A DNA stretch of 64,000 nucleotides from Fimadaptatus sp050946055 (GCA_050946055.1 JBMNUB010000009.1:1-64000), one strand, 5' to 3'. Counted from the stretch's first letter, positions 41,987 to 51,113 are shown. Numbers and translations are program-made. The notes: a model not told the origin generated them from the letters alone.

Positions 41987-42964
41987 TCAGCCCAGCACTA
42001 CGCCGTTTACCACATTGCGCGGAGTGCGCCCGTCCAGCGCCTCCATTATGCGCTGCGCACAGGCGCTTGCCATCTGCGCGCGCGTCTCGACCGTGTTAGT
42101 GCCGACATGCGGGGTAAGCACTACGTTGTCCAGCTCAAGCAGCTCGGCAGGCACATCGGGTTCCTGTGGGAACACGTCCAGTCCCGCGCCCGCTATGCGC
42201 TTTTGCCTTAGCGCCTCTATAAGCGCCGCCGTGTCCACCACGCCGCCGCGCGACGTGTTTATCAGCATCGCCTGCGGCTTCATCAGCGCTATCCTGCGCG
42301 CATCCATAAGGCCGCGCGTGGAGTCGGTCAGCGGGCAGTTTATGCTTATCACATCGCTTGCGGCTATTAGCTCGTCCAGCTCCATATAGCGGCAGCCCTG
42401 CTCGCGCTCCCCGGGCAGGCGATGGCGATTATAGTAGGCCACGTCCATGCCCAGCGCACGGCACATATTTGCCAGCGCGCCGCCTATGTGACCCATGCCG
42501 ATTATGCCAAGGAGCTTGCCATTAAGCGTATGCCCCATGCGCGCGCCCATAGTGAACAGCCCCTGCTCCCCCGCGCGCAGCGCGCGATCCAGCTCGGTCA
42601 CGCGGCGCGACAGGCTCATAAGCAGCGCCAGCGCCAGTTCAGCGGTTGCCTGCATGGTATCGTCGGGTATGTTGGTCACGGGTATGCCGCGCGCTGCCGC
42701 CGCCTGAGTGTCTATGCGGTCGTAGCCCGCGCCGTAATTGCTGATTATCTTAAGGCGCGGCGCGGCCGCTATCATCTGGGCATCTATCGCGGCGCAGGCC
42801 AGCACGGCATCCGCCTCGGGCATGCGCGCCAGTATCTCCGCGCGGTCAAAGGACAGCTGTCCCTCGGGCGGAGTTATCACGCGGCACTTGAGCTTAAGCT
42901 CCTCAAGGCCGTCTCCGGGTATGTTGTGCGTAACAAGTACTGTAAATATGAAAACCCCTCCCAC
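41987..42964 (-). CDS. D-isomer-specific 2-hydroxyacid dehydrogenase
   Basis: The 325-residue product has the NAD-binding GIIGMGHIGGALA and the catalytic residues Arg in INTSRGGVVDTAAL, Glu in GLDVFPQEPDVP and His in VVLTPHVGTNT. It reduces 2-keto acids such as glyoxylate, hydroxypyruvate or phosphohydroxypyruvate. It lacks the ACT domain of long SerA. The start is unusual: the GTG at 42964 overlaps the only good ribosome site (GGGAGGGG), while the codon placed correctly for that site is ATA at 42949, which would give the expected (M)FTVLVTHN start. Confidence 0.9.
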   Translation of the reverse strand: MGGVFIFTVLVTHNIPGDGLEELKLKCRVITPPEGQLSFDRAEILARMPEADAVLACAAIDAQMIAAAPRLKIISNYGAGYDRIDTQAAAARGIPVTNIPDDTMQATAELALALLMSLSRRVTELDRALRAGEQGLFTMGARMGHTLNGKLLGIIGMGHIGGALANMCRALGMDVAYYNRHRLPGEREQGCRYMELDELIAASDVISINCPLTDSTRGLMDARRIALMKPQAMLINTSRGGVVDTAALIEALRQKRIAGAGLDVFPQEPDVPAELLELDNVVLTPHVGTNTVETRAQMASACAQRIMEALDGRTPRNVVNGVVLG

Positions 42965-42991
42965 TCGCGCGCAGCGCAGTATTACGTCTCC

Positions 42992-43020
42992 ATTATATAC
43001 TCTTTACGCCTTGGCTACAA
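42992..43020 (-). promoter_or_regulatory. Promoter of the 2-hydroxyacid dehydrogenase gene
   Basis: On the minus strand TTGTAG, 17 bases and TATAAT. Confidence 0.6.
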
Positions 43021-43259
43021 GGGGTGAGTCATAACAAATTGGCAGCGCTGCGGGGCGCGCATGCGATGCAGCCTTAGCGCACGCATTAGCCGTCACAGGC
43101 GCACACACCCTGCGCGCCGTCCATCGCACGCAGCGGCAATGAGCGCAGTCTGCACCGGGATATGGCGCGCCGCACATTGCCTGCCGCATAGCGCAAAGCG
43201 GGCCACCCTGCCGCCGCTCAAGTGTGAACAGCGGTAAGGCCGGCCCGCCCAGATGCGGG

Positions 43260-43724
43260 TTACCCAGCCCGCTCATATATGCGCTTTTGCATCCAGCTGC
43301 CATGTCCGATCTTCTCTATTGACGCTGATGCTTTCTGCGCGCAAAGCACATTACAAGGCTCATGTACGCGGCTATTAGCAGCAGTAAAAGCCATCACGAA
43401 TGTTCCGGTAAGGTCGCGCGCCTTGTTTCTTGTGTCGAGCACCACTATATCCGCGCCTATGTCGCGCGTTATGTGCTGCCACTGTTCGATTATCTCGCGG
43501 TAATTGCGCCCCAGCCTGTCCAGCGACATCAGATAGAGCGTGTCTCCACGGCGAAGTTTGCACAGCAGCGCCTCGTATTTCTGGCGGCGAAAGTCCTTGC
43601 CGCTCTGCTTTTCTACGACGATGTTGCTGCTAATCAGACCCGCACCCAGCAATGCGTTTATCTGCCTGTCGGGATGCTGATCCTTCGATGATACCCGCGC
43701 ATAGCCATATTCCATATTGAACAT
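43260..43724 (-). pseudogene. Decayed serine recombinase (resolvase/invertase)
   Basis: The first ~110 residues are a normal serine recombinase catalytic domain: MEYGYARVSSKDQHPDRQ with the nucleophile serine, LLCKLRRGDTLYLMSLDRLGRNYREI and the end of the domain at RDLTGTF. The frame then loses similarity. Another minus-strand frame continues with remnants of the following helix and linker but contains stops, so a frameshift and further decay have removed the helix-turn-helix DNA-binding domain. A GGAGG site precedes the ATG at 43724. It is probably a relic of a mobile element; no partner transposase is present. Confidence 0.7.
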
Positions 43725-43852
43725 AATTATCCTCCTTGACGGTGTTTTGTTTGGGTAAAGCAAAGGCAACCTGCGCGAATGCACGGCAAGTTGCCTAAAT
43801 TACCTGATTTGTCTATATGGCGCTGTGTCCGCGCGCATTTGTATGCCTATCC

Positions 43853-44734
43853 TTATTGAGGGAGCTTGACCTTGCGCAGTACTCCATGCACAACATAGCG
43901 CGCGTTTTCAAACTCATAGCTGCATGTAGAGAGCGTCAGTATGCGTTCGCCATCCTCCGGCAATGTGTCCGAATGTATGCTGCTGCGCCCGCGTATGACT
44001 TCGCGCCAGCTGGCAAACTCGGCATCGTCCGAAAACGCTATGCGCCATGCGCCGCTGTCGCTTCTGGCCACATGCCCGGAGAATGTCTCCATCACATAGC
44101 GCGCATCGGGAGTTATCAGCAGTATGCGCGGATGCTGTTCGCAGAACTCCTGCTCCTTATACAGCTTGAGCCTGCCAAACATCGAACCGTCCTTGCGGTT
44201 GTGCGCATATATGACGCTGTGCCTGTCCGAAAAGTCGCTTGCATTGCCCGCGTCCAGAAAGGGACAGCCGGTCTTGTTCTTTGTGCCGTCGAACATCGTG
44301 TCCAGATACTTCCCGTTGTCGCCCGCCTGCACAACCGGATAGCTCAGATTCATGCCTTCTGCATACAGCCAGCCCACTATATCGGGGTTTATCTGCCTGA
44401 GACGGGCAAAGTCTACGTTCGGCCACACAATGCCGAGATAATCGTACTCACGCTCTGCCGCGTGCGCCGGTTGTATCACTTTCTTCCCGGCAGCGTCGGG
44501 CGCATCCGGCGCAATGTCCGCCGCCTTGCCGGATGCGCGGCCGCTATCGGATGCCGGGCTGCCGCCCCCGGCCCTGTCTTTGTCCAGCGAGATATATTCG
44601 TTCAGCGTCGAATAGGCGCTGGAACCGCCTATGTACTCGGCGCTCTGGACCCACACATTATGGGCAGAGTATATCAACCCTGCGGCAAGCGCCAGCGCTA
44701 TCGCCACGACCAGCAAAACCTTCTTCCTGCTCAT
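43853..44734 (-). CDS. Class B sortase
   Basis: The 293-residue product is a membrane-anchored transpeptidase that attaches proteins to the cell wall. An N-terminal anchor (KVLLVVAIALALAAGLIY) is followed by a low-complexity linker and the sortase B domain. The catalytic His is in SVIYAHNRKDGSMFG, the Cys in ILTLSTCSYEFENARYVVHG, and an Arg lies just after it. The ATG at 44734 fits the GGGA site better than the one at 44749. No protein with an obvious sortase B sorting signal is visible in the window, so its clients are elsewhere. Confidence 0.92.
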   Translation of the reverse strand: MSRKKVLLVVAIALALAAGLIYSAHNVWVQSAEYIGGSSAYSTLNEYISLDKDRAGGGSPASDSGRASGKAADIAPDAPDAAGKKVIQPAHAAEREYDYLGIVWPNVDFARLRQINPDIVGWLYAEGMNLSYPVVQAGDNGKYLDTMFDGTKNKTGCPFLDAGNASDFSDRHSVIYAHNRKDGSMFGRLKLYKEQEFCEQHPRILLITPDARYVMETFSGHVARSDSGAWRIAFSDDAEFASWREVIRGRSSIHSDTLPEDGERILTLSTCSYEFENARYVVHGVLRKVKLPQ

Positions 44735-45299
44735 ACCGTTTCCCTTCATGCAACCCAAATGCCGCGCGCGCACAAAACGGCGCTGCCGCATAATCGTTCA
44801 TGCAGCAGCGCCCATGGCAAAATCCCGTGCATCAGCACATTGACCTTCGGTCAGCATCGACATTCCCGCACGCTGCGCCCCAATCCATGCCCGCTTTTGC
44901 CCGGGCAGCGCATTGCGCCAGGCGATGCTCAATGTGCCGCGCAGTGCCGTCAAACCGGAGACGTTTCTGCTTAAATGCACAGTGCATAAGCAATGTATCG
45001 AACATCGGTCAACAGCCGGCCTTTAGCCGCGCAAGTTACCGGCAGCGTGGCAGCTTTACATGCACTCGCATGCGGTCGCATGCATACTCGCAGCGCCAAA
45101 AGACATTGTGCGCCCGCCGGCATTCTTGACTATCGGTCATCCTATTGCCGGCGGCGCTCAAATGCCGCGATATCTCGCTGCAAATGCAAAGGCCGAATCC
45201 CTCCACGCCCTGCAGCGCGGATGTGGCTTGGCGCGCTTGGATTGACAGGGTTCGTTCCCTGCGCACTTGCGCCGGAGAGCGCCTGACCGGCGCAGTTCA
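44735..45299. other. Intergenic stretch without a recognised gene
   Basis: Open frames lack ribosome sites and domains. No promoter of consensus quality or known RNA motif was found. Confidence 0.5.
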
Positions 45300-46436
45300 T
45301 TACGCCTTGGGATGGAACTCCGCGTCTATCTCAGACAGCAGCTGGCGTATCGGGAACTTCTGCGGGCAGGCCGATTCGCACTTGCCGCAGCGTATGCACT
45401 GGGAGCCGTCGTGCTTCTCCTCGACCAGCTTGGCATAGCGCTTGCGATAGCGCTCCATGTCATCGAACATGGTGCAGGAATCCAGCTCGCGGAATATGGT
45501 GTCGATATGCACTTCCTTGGGACACTCGGCGCAGTAGCGGCAGCCGGTGCAGCCCACGCGCACGCGGCTCTCATACGCCTTGCGCACCTCGGTCATCAGC
45601 GCGCGCTCGTCCTCGGTCAGGCAGTTGGCGGAAGCATCCGCGAATATGCGCAGATTGTCCTTGAGCTGCTCCATGTTGGACATGCCCGAGAGTATGACCT
45701 TGACCGCGGGCTGATCGTATATCCAGCGGAAGCACCAGTCTATGTGAGTGCGCTCGCCGGGCATGCGCGCGTATACATCGGCCACGTTCCTAGGCGGCTG
45801 CTTGGCCAGCATGCCTCCGCGCAGCGGCTCCATGACGACTATGCCTATGCCCTTTTGTCCAGCGTAATGCACGCCCTCCAGCGTCGCCTGATCGAACTCA
45901 TCCAGCACGTTCATCTGCACCTGAGCCAGCTTCCAGTCGTAGTCATCGACTATCTCGCGGAAGGCGGCGGCATCGTCATGGAAGGAGAAGCCCGGGAAGC
46001 GTATCTTGCCCTTGGCGAGCATATCGGCCAGGAACTTCTTGTAGTCCAGCTTCTGCATCTCATGGAACCTGGCAAGACTCAGCGCGTGCAGCAGATAGAA
46101 GTCCAGATGGTCGGTCTGCAGCCTGCCCAGCTGCTCGTCCAGCAGGCGCTCCATGTCATCATAGGTCTTTACCAGCCACACGGGCAGCTTGCTGGTAAGC
46201 GTCACGCGCTCGCGATAGCCGTCCTTGAGCGCCTTGCCCACCAGCACCTCGCTCATGCCGCCATGATAGCCATATGCGGTATCGATGTAGTTCACGCCGT
46301 TATCTATGGCATAGCGTATCATCTCTATCGCCGCAGGCTCGTTTATAGAGCCGTCCTCGTTCGTGGGCAGCCGCATGCAGCCCATGCCCAGCAGAGAAGC
46401 GTTTACATCGATTCCCGGAAAGCTGCGGTATTCCAT
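45300..46436 (-). CDS. Aldo/keto reductase with C-terminal 4Fe-4S domain
   Basis: The 378-residue product has an aldo/keto reductase barrel (Asp and Tyr in YIDTAYGYHGG, Lys in VTLTSKLPVW, His in FYLLHAL) and a C-terminal ferredoxin-like part with CTGCRYCAECP and CIRCGKCESACPQKF. It is clearly distinct from the paralogue at 38626-39663 in sequence and is some 30 residues longer. The second of two in-frame ATGs (46436) is the better spaced from AGGAGG. It is monocistronic. Substrate unknown; electron exchange with ferredoxin is inferred. Confidence 0.92.
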   Translation of the reverse strand: MEYRSFPGIDVNASLLGMGCMRLPTNEDGSINEPAAIEMIRYAIDNGVNYIDTAYGYHGGMSEVLVGKALKDGYRERVTLTSKLPVWLVKTYDDMERLLDEQLGRLQTDHLDFYLLHALSLARFHEMQKLDYKKFLADMLAKGKIRFPGFSFHDDAAAFREIVDDYDWKLAQVQMNVLDEFDQATLEGVHYAGQKGIGIVVMEPLRGGMLAKQPPRNVADVYARMPGERTHIDWCFRWIYDQPAVKVILSGMSNMEQLKDNLRIFADASANCLTEDERALMTEVRKAYESRVRVGCTGCRYCAECPKEVHIDTIFRELDSCTMFDDMERYRKRYAKLVEEKHDGSQCIRCGKCESACPQKFPIRQLLSEIDAEFHPKA

Positions 46437-46539
46437 GACCATTCCTCCTAAAATAGGGCGCTCAAGGCGTCATTATATCGAATGTTTTAAATGTATTCCG
46501 CATCAAACACGGCAGTCGCGGGATGCGACCGCCGCATCA

Positions 46540-48339
46540 TCAGTTTCGTCTGTCCTCCACCTTGCCCGCCGCGTCCATCGACTGGCCGGTGACAGGCTGT
46601 ACGGTCTGACCCTGATAGAGGGGCAGCGATATGAGGAACTCCGTGCCTTCGCCCAGCTTGGAATGCACCTCTATATGGCCTTCCATGGACAGGACTATGT
46701 GCTTGACTATGGCAAGCCCCAGCCCTGTGCCGCCCATGGAGCGCGAGCGGCCCTTGTCCACGCGATAGAAGCGCTCAAACAGGCGCGGTATGTTCTCATC
46801 GGCGATGCCTATGCCGGTATCACTGCAGGAGAAGTACGCCGTAGTCTCGTCCTTGTACACGGCCACGGTCACGCTTCCGCCGTCCAGAGTGTACTTGATG
46901 GCGTTGTCGATGAGGTTTATGAGCATCTGCTTGACTCTGTCCGGGTTGCCCCAGATGAGCGTCTGCGGCGCGTTTTCGGCGCAGTTCACGGTTATGTGCT
47001 TCTGCTCCGCGTGCATGCGCAAAAGCTCGCATATCTCGGCGGCCATGCTGTTGAGCGGCAGCGACTGCATCTCCACCTTGTCGTCGCCGGATTCCAGCTT
47101 GCTTATCGAGAGTATGTCGTTTATGAGCCTAGTCAGGCGATCGGCCTCCAGCATGATTATGTTGAGGAACTTCTGCGCCATCTCGGGCTTGTTTATAGCG
47201 CCGGCCTGCAGCGTCTCCACAAAGCCCTTTATGCTGGTAAGCGGTGTCTTAAGCTCATGGGATACGTTGGCGGCAAAGTCGGTGCGCACCTGTTCCAGGC
47301 GCTTGAGTTCGGTCACGTCCTCGACCAGCGCCAGCGCACCCACGGTGTTGCCGTCGTCGCGCAGCGCAGTGACATATAGCCTTAGCGGCCTGCGCGAGCG
47401 GCCCACTGCCGTGCGCGCCACCACATCGCAGGTGTATACGCCCTCCTGCCCCATGGCGTCGGTAAACACAGTGCTGAGGTTCACATCGTGCGAGGCCTCG
47501 GTTATGGACATGCCCTCTGCCGAGCCGGATATGCCCATCATCTGCTTGGCCGCGGGGTTGATAAGCACTATGTGCAGATCGCTGTCCACAGCCAGTATGC
47601 CGCTTTGCATGGTGTTGGTCACCATGTTCATGGCGTGATTGCGGCGCCGCGCGCTCTTCCACTTGCGGTCTATCTGCTCGGCCATTTCATTGAATCCCTT
47701 TATCAGCCCATCGGGATCGGATCGCCGCTCGTCCAGCCGCACGGAAAAGTCGCCTGTCTCCAGCTGCTTAAATCCTGTAAGCAACTGATTGGCGGTGTTG
47801 CCCAGCATGCGCGACATCACAACTATCAATGCCAGCGCCAGCAGCGGTGTCACCGCCAGCCACATGTACAATATGCGTACGCGGGAGTCCACGTCCTTAT
47901 ACACTGCCGTCATGGTCCTTAGCACGCGCATCACCTGAGTATCGCTGTACGGCACGGCCACGTACATTATGTCCGTGCCGCCCTCGTCGCTCAGCCTGTA
48001 TGCGTCGCCCCCGGAGAAGGCCGCAGCGATCTCCGGGTTCTCGGCTGTATCCAGCGTTATAGTGCCGCTCAGCGTGCGCGTATCCACAGTCACGGTACCG
48101 TCGGCGTTTATCAGCTGCACGCGTATGCCCTCGCTCGTGGCCACGGCGCGCAGCAGTTCGCGCATCTCCTCGTCGCTGCGCCCGTCCATCATGGTGCTAA
48201 GCGCACGCGCTTCGCTCTCCAGCTCCTCATGAGTGAACTCAATGGCGCTGCTTCTGAGCATGGTACCTGCCACTATGCCCACCGTAAGGCAGGCGACCAT
48301 CGTTATTATAAGCACGTAGACCGCCAGACGAGATCTCAC
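46540..48339 (-). CDS. phoR: PhoR-type sensor histidine kinase
   Basis: The 599-residue product has two membrane helices (residues ~6-28 and ~157-180) around an extracellular sensor region, a HAMP domain, a PAS domain (~240-350), a HisKA domain with the phosphorylated His in FAANVSHELKTPLTSIKG, and an ATPase domain with NLIDNAIKYT, DTGIGIADE and GGTGLGLAIVKH. The start is GTG overlapping the stop of the response regulator gene. The layout matches PhoR/WalK-like kinases of Firmicutes; phosphate sensing is likely but not proven from sequence. Confidence 0.9.
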   Translation of the reverse strand: MRSRLAVYVLIITMVACLTVGIVAGTMLRSSAIEFTHEELESEARALSTMMDGRSDEEMRELLRAVATSEGIRVQLINADGTVTVDTRTLSGTITLDTAENPEIAAAFSGGDAYRLSDEGGTDIMYVAVPYSDTQVMRVLRTMTAVYKDVDSRVRILYMWLAVTPLLALALIVVMSRMLGNTANQLLTGFKQLETGDFSVRLDERRSDPDGLIKGFNEMAEQIDRKWKSARRRNHAMNMVTNTMQSGILAVDSDLHIVLINPAAKQMMGISGSAEGMSITEASHDVNLSTVFTDAMGQEGVYTCDVVARTAVGRSRRPLRLYVTALRDDGNTVGALALVEDVTELKRLEQVRTDFAANVSHELKTPLTSIKGFVETLQAGAINKPEMAQKFLNIIMLEADRLTRLINDILSISKLESGDDKVEMQSLPLNSMAAEICELLRMHAEQKHITVNCAENAPQTLIWGNPDRVKQMLINLIDNAIKYTLDGGSVTVAVYKDETTAYFSCSDTGIGIADENIPRLFERFYRVDKGRSRSMGGTGLGLAIVKHIVLSMEGHIEVHSKLGEGTEFLISLPLYQGQTVQPVTGQSMDAAGKVEDRRN

Positions 48340-49037
48340 ACCTTGGCCTCGGGCTTGTCGTTGAGCTTATATCCTACTCCGCGTATGGTTTCGATGTAAT
48401 GCGCATCGTCGCCCAGCTTCTGGCGGATATGGCGGATATGCACGTCCACGGTGCGGGTCTCGCCATAGAACTCATAGCCCCAGATGCGGTCCAGCAGGAA
48501 GTCGCGGGTCAGCACCTTGCCGCGGGATATGACAAGAAGCTTGAGCAGCTCGAACTCCTTGAGGGTCAGCGACAGCTTCTCGCCGTTGCGGAAGGCCTCG
48601 TAGTTGCTGGTGTCTATTACCAGCGGGCCTACGCGCAGTATGCCCTCCTCGTCGTTCTGAGCCTGAGCGCGCCTGAGCAGCGCCTTTACGCGGGCTATCA
48701 GCTCGCGCACGCTGAAGGGCTTGGTTATGTAGTCGTCGGCACCCAGCTCAAGGCCCAGCACCTTGTCCACCTCGTCGCCCTTGGCGGTGAGCATTATTAT
48801 CGGTATGTCCGCGGTGGAGGTATTGCCCTTGAGGCGGCGGCATACTTCCATGCCGTCTATGCCGGGCAGCATCAAATCCAGCAGCACCAGCGACGGACGC
48901 TCGCGGGTGCATACGGTCAGCGCATCCTCGCCGTTGGCGGCGGTCATAACGCGATAGCCCTCATTCTCCAGATTAAAAGACAGCAGTTCCAGTATGTGGG
49001 CTTCGTCATCCACGGCCAATATCAGTTCGTGTGCCAT
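48336..49037 (-). CDS. phoB: PhoB/PhoP-type response regulator
   Basis: The 233-residue product has a receiver domain with Asp54 (LVLLDLMLPG) as the phosphorylation site and Lys in IIMLTAKGDE, followed by an OmpR/PhoB winged helix (LTLKEFELLKLLVISRGKVLTRDFLLDRIWGYEF, TVDVHIRHIRQKLG). It is co-transcribed with the kinase; GTGA links stop and start. GAGGGA precedes the ATG at 49037. The mRNA leader from the promoter at 49290 is about 245 bases, long enough for further control, but I see no known motif in it. Confidence 0.93.
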   Translation of the reverse strand: MAHELILAVDDEAHILELLSFNLENEGYRVMTAANGEDALTVCTRERPSLVLLDLMLPGIDGMEVCRRLKGNTSTADIPIIMLTAKGDEVDKVLGLELGADDYITKPFSVRELIARVKALLRRAQAQNDEEGILRVGPLVIDTSNYEAFRNGEKLSLTLKEFELLKLLVISRGKVLTRDFLLDRIWGYEFYGETRTVDVHIRHIRQKLGDDAHYIETIRGVGYKLNDKPEAKV

Positions 49038-49289
49038 ATCAATCCCTCGCTTTATAAATATTTTGGTAGTCACGCTCGACACGGCGTTCGGCCAAGCAGC
49101 CGCGCGTATGTGCCCGGCCTCATGCGTGCGCTCACATGGCGCGCATTCGCTCCCGCAAGGCCATTGCCCCGCAGTCGCTCATGCGGCATCAGCAGCTCCG
49201 CGTCGGCCTTTTGCCCGCGCATATGCAGCGGCGGCGCAGGGGTCGAAGAGCGGCTTTTCACAAGCCTATAAAGACCTACCCTTCTTAAC

Positions 49290-49318
49290 ATTATAAAGCA
49301 TTCCCGGCGTATTGTAAA
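49290..49318 (-). promoter_or_regulatory. Promoter of the phoB-phoR operon
   Basis: On the minus strand TTTACA, 17 bases and TATAAT, about 250 bases before phoB. Confidence 0.7.
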
Positions 49319-49570
49319 GCGTTATTTCTAAAAACTATCGCACAAAGGGCCATTATTGCGCAATTTTTTTGCGCCTTTCAGGCGTGCAGCTGCCAAGCCC
49401 CGACAAAATGCGCTCTCCGGCGCTAATAAGTACACATTTGTAAAGCATATATGCCCTCCCAAAAGAAACTGTTTGACTTTACTTTTATGCCCCGCGCCTA
49501 TCAGCGCCCATGCAGACAAGGGGCGGGCGCCGCCGCAGGCGCATTTTCGCGCCGCATTAGCGCCCGTCCC

Positions 49571-49834
49571 TCACACGGCCGCGCCCGCATACAGCTTTTC
49601 CGGATCGACATCCACAAGTATCACGTCGGCGCCTATGGCCTTGATGCTGTGCCACTTTATGGGAAGTCCCTGGCGCACGCCCTTCATCATGTCCGCAAAG
49701 CAGCGCTGCCCCGGCACGACTATGGAGTCCACGCAGGCGGCGTCCTGCTCGAACACTATGTCTATCACGCGCCCCAGCCGCGCGCCGTCCGATATGTTTA
49801 TGACTTCCTTTGCCTTTAGCTCCGAAAACGTCAT
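49571..49834 (-). CDS. ylmC: YlmC/YmxH-family PRC-barrel sporulation protein
   Basis: The 87-residue product begins MTFSELKAKEVINISDGARLGRVIDIVFEQD and matches the YlmC/YmxH family, small PRC-barrel proteins common in spore formers, often next to sigG in Clostridia. The function is not established. Start is ATG at 49834 with a GGGGTGG site; upstream codons open in frame lack similarity. It lies about 250 bases downstream of sigG on the same strand, the expected neighbourhood. Confidence 0.88.
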   Translation of the reverse strand: MTFSELKAKEVINISDGARLGRVIDIVFEQDAACVDSIVVPGQRCFADMMKGVRQGLPIKWHSIKAIGADVILVDVDPEKLYAGAAV

Positions 49835-50082
49835 GCGCACCACCCCGCAGCCATTATATGCGGGTGCGCCGCACAAGTTTACCGGGCAGCGGGCGCGCAT
49901 GCGCCTTGCGCAGTTCGCGCGCCGCCCGCCATGCCTCAAACCGCGCGCGGCGGGCCATATATGATAGGAAAAAACTTGCCATGCGCAGCACGCCAATGCC
50001 CCGCGTTTGAGCCGCACTCAGGCCGCTAAACACAGCCCATCTGCATCTCATTCAGCCGCGCGCAGCTCCCCGGCATGGCTGC

Positions 50083-50877
50083 TCAGACATAGCGGCGCAT
50101 CTCCTTTAGCGCGGCCTTCTCCAGCCGCGACACCTGCGCCTGAGATATGCCTATCTCCTGCGCCACCTCCATCTGCGTCTTGCCGGCGAAGAATCGCTTT
50201 ATCACTATTCCGCGTCCGCGCTCATCCAGCCTGTCCATGGCGTTCTGAAGCGCTATGTGCGTGGCCCAGTTCTCGGTGGACACGCCGGTATCCTGCACCT
50301 GATCTATCACGCATATGGCATCGCCGCCATCCTGATACACGGGTTCGTACAGCGATACCGGCTCGTAAGTGGATTCCATGGCCAGATACACGCTGTCCGC
50401 ATCCTGCCCTATCTCGGCGGCTATCTCGTCCATAGTTGGCTCGCGCCCCAGCCTCGACTGCAACTCGCCCTGCGCCTGCATGGCCTTGTAGGCGGTATCC
50501 CTGAGCGAGCGCGACACGCGGATGGGGTTGTTGTCGCGCAGATAGCGCCTTATCTCGCCTATTATCATGGGTACGGCATAGGTCGAAAACCTCACATCCT
50601 TTTCCGTATCGAAGTTGTCTATCGCCTTTATTAGCCCTATGCAGCCCACCTGAAACAGATCGTCGGCGTTGGGCGCGCCCTTGGCTCTGCCGTAGCCGCC
50701 GCGCGTGAAGCGCGCTATCACGCTGAGCACCAGTCGAAGATTGCCCGAAATAAACTCCTCGCGCGCCGCCTTATCGCCGCTGCGTATCAGCGGAAACAGC
50801 TCGCGCATGCGCTCATTCTTCAGTACGGGCAGCGAGGACGTATCCACGCCGCATATCTCGACCTTATACCCTGCCAT
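50083..50877 (-). CDS. sigG: RNA polymerase sigma-G factor (forespore)
   Basis: The 264-residue product opens with YKVEICGVDTSSLPVLKN, diagnostic of SigG. Region 2 reads NADDLFQVGCIGLIKAIDNFDTEKDVRFSTYAVPMIIGEIRRYLRDNNPIRVSRSLRD, and region 4 ends with GKTQMEVAQEIGISQAQVSRLEKAALKEM. It directs late forespore transcription during endospore formation. A short insertion (GGYGRAKGAPNA) precedes region 2 relative to the Bacillus protein. The ATG at 50877 follows GGGGG. A SigF/SigG-like promoter is visible upstream. The sigE-spoIIGA genes that often precede sigG are absent here. Confidence 0.95.
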   Translation of the reverse strand: MAGYKVEICGVDTSSLPVLKNERMRELFPLIRSGDKAAREEFISGNLRLVLSVIARFTRGGYGRAKGAPNADDLFQVGCIGLIKAIDNFDTEKDVRFSTYAVPMIIGEIRRYLRDNNPIRVSRSLRDTAYKAMQAQGELQSRLGREPTMDEIAAEIGQDADSVYLAMESTYEPVSLYEPVYQDGGDAICVIDQVQDTGVSTENWATHIALQNAMDRLDERGRGIVIKRFFAGKTQMEVAQEIGISQAQVSRLEKAALKEMRRYV

Positions 50878-50907
50878 ACAGATACCCCCGGAACTTATTC
50901 TCACAAC

Positions 50908-50937
50908 TAGCTTAGCCCGGGTATCTTGGATGTATAC
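50908..50937 (-). promoter_or_regulatory. Candidate SigF/SigG-dependent promoter of sigG
   Basis: On the minus strand GTATA, 15 bases and GGCTAAGCTA. The -10 matches the SigF-type pattern GGnnAnAHTR at all but one position. This fits autoregulated forespore expression of sigG. Confidence 0.5.
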
Positions 50938-50984
50938 GGGTATTTGGCGGATGGGAATGAGTGGAAATTGCGGCTTAATGCATT

Positions 50985-50999
50985 TTGACGCGCGGTCAA
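50985..50999. promoter_or_regulatory. Operator-like palindrome 1 upstream of sigG
   Basis: TTGACGCGCGGTCAA is a perfect 5-base inverted repeat around five bases. A near-identical site lies 68 bases away (51053). The binding protein is unknown. Confidence 0.4.
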
Positions 51000-51052
51000 A
51001 TGCAGTGCGCCCTGTCACAGCTTCATAAGCCGCATACCGCTTTACAATCACA

Positions 51053-51067
51053 TTGACGCACAGTCAA
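51053..51067. promoter_or_regulatory. Operator-like palindrome 2 upstream of sigG
   Basis: TTGACGCACAGTCAA shares 13 of 15 bases with site 1. Confidence 0.4.
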
Positions 51068-51113
51068 ACCCGCAAACTTATTTTCGGCGCAGGCACCTTT
51101 GAGCATATCCAAA

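Noticed and set aside
43004..43303. Separate small gene on the minus strand after the recombinase
   Set aside because: It has no ribosome site; its first residues look like the shifted end of the recombinase and the rest is low-complexity.
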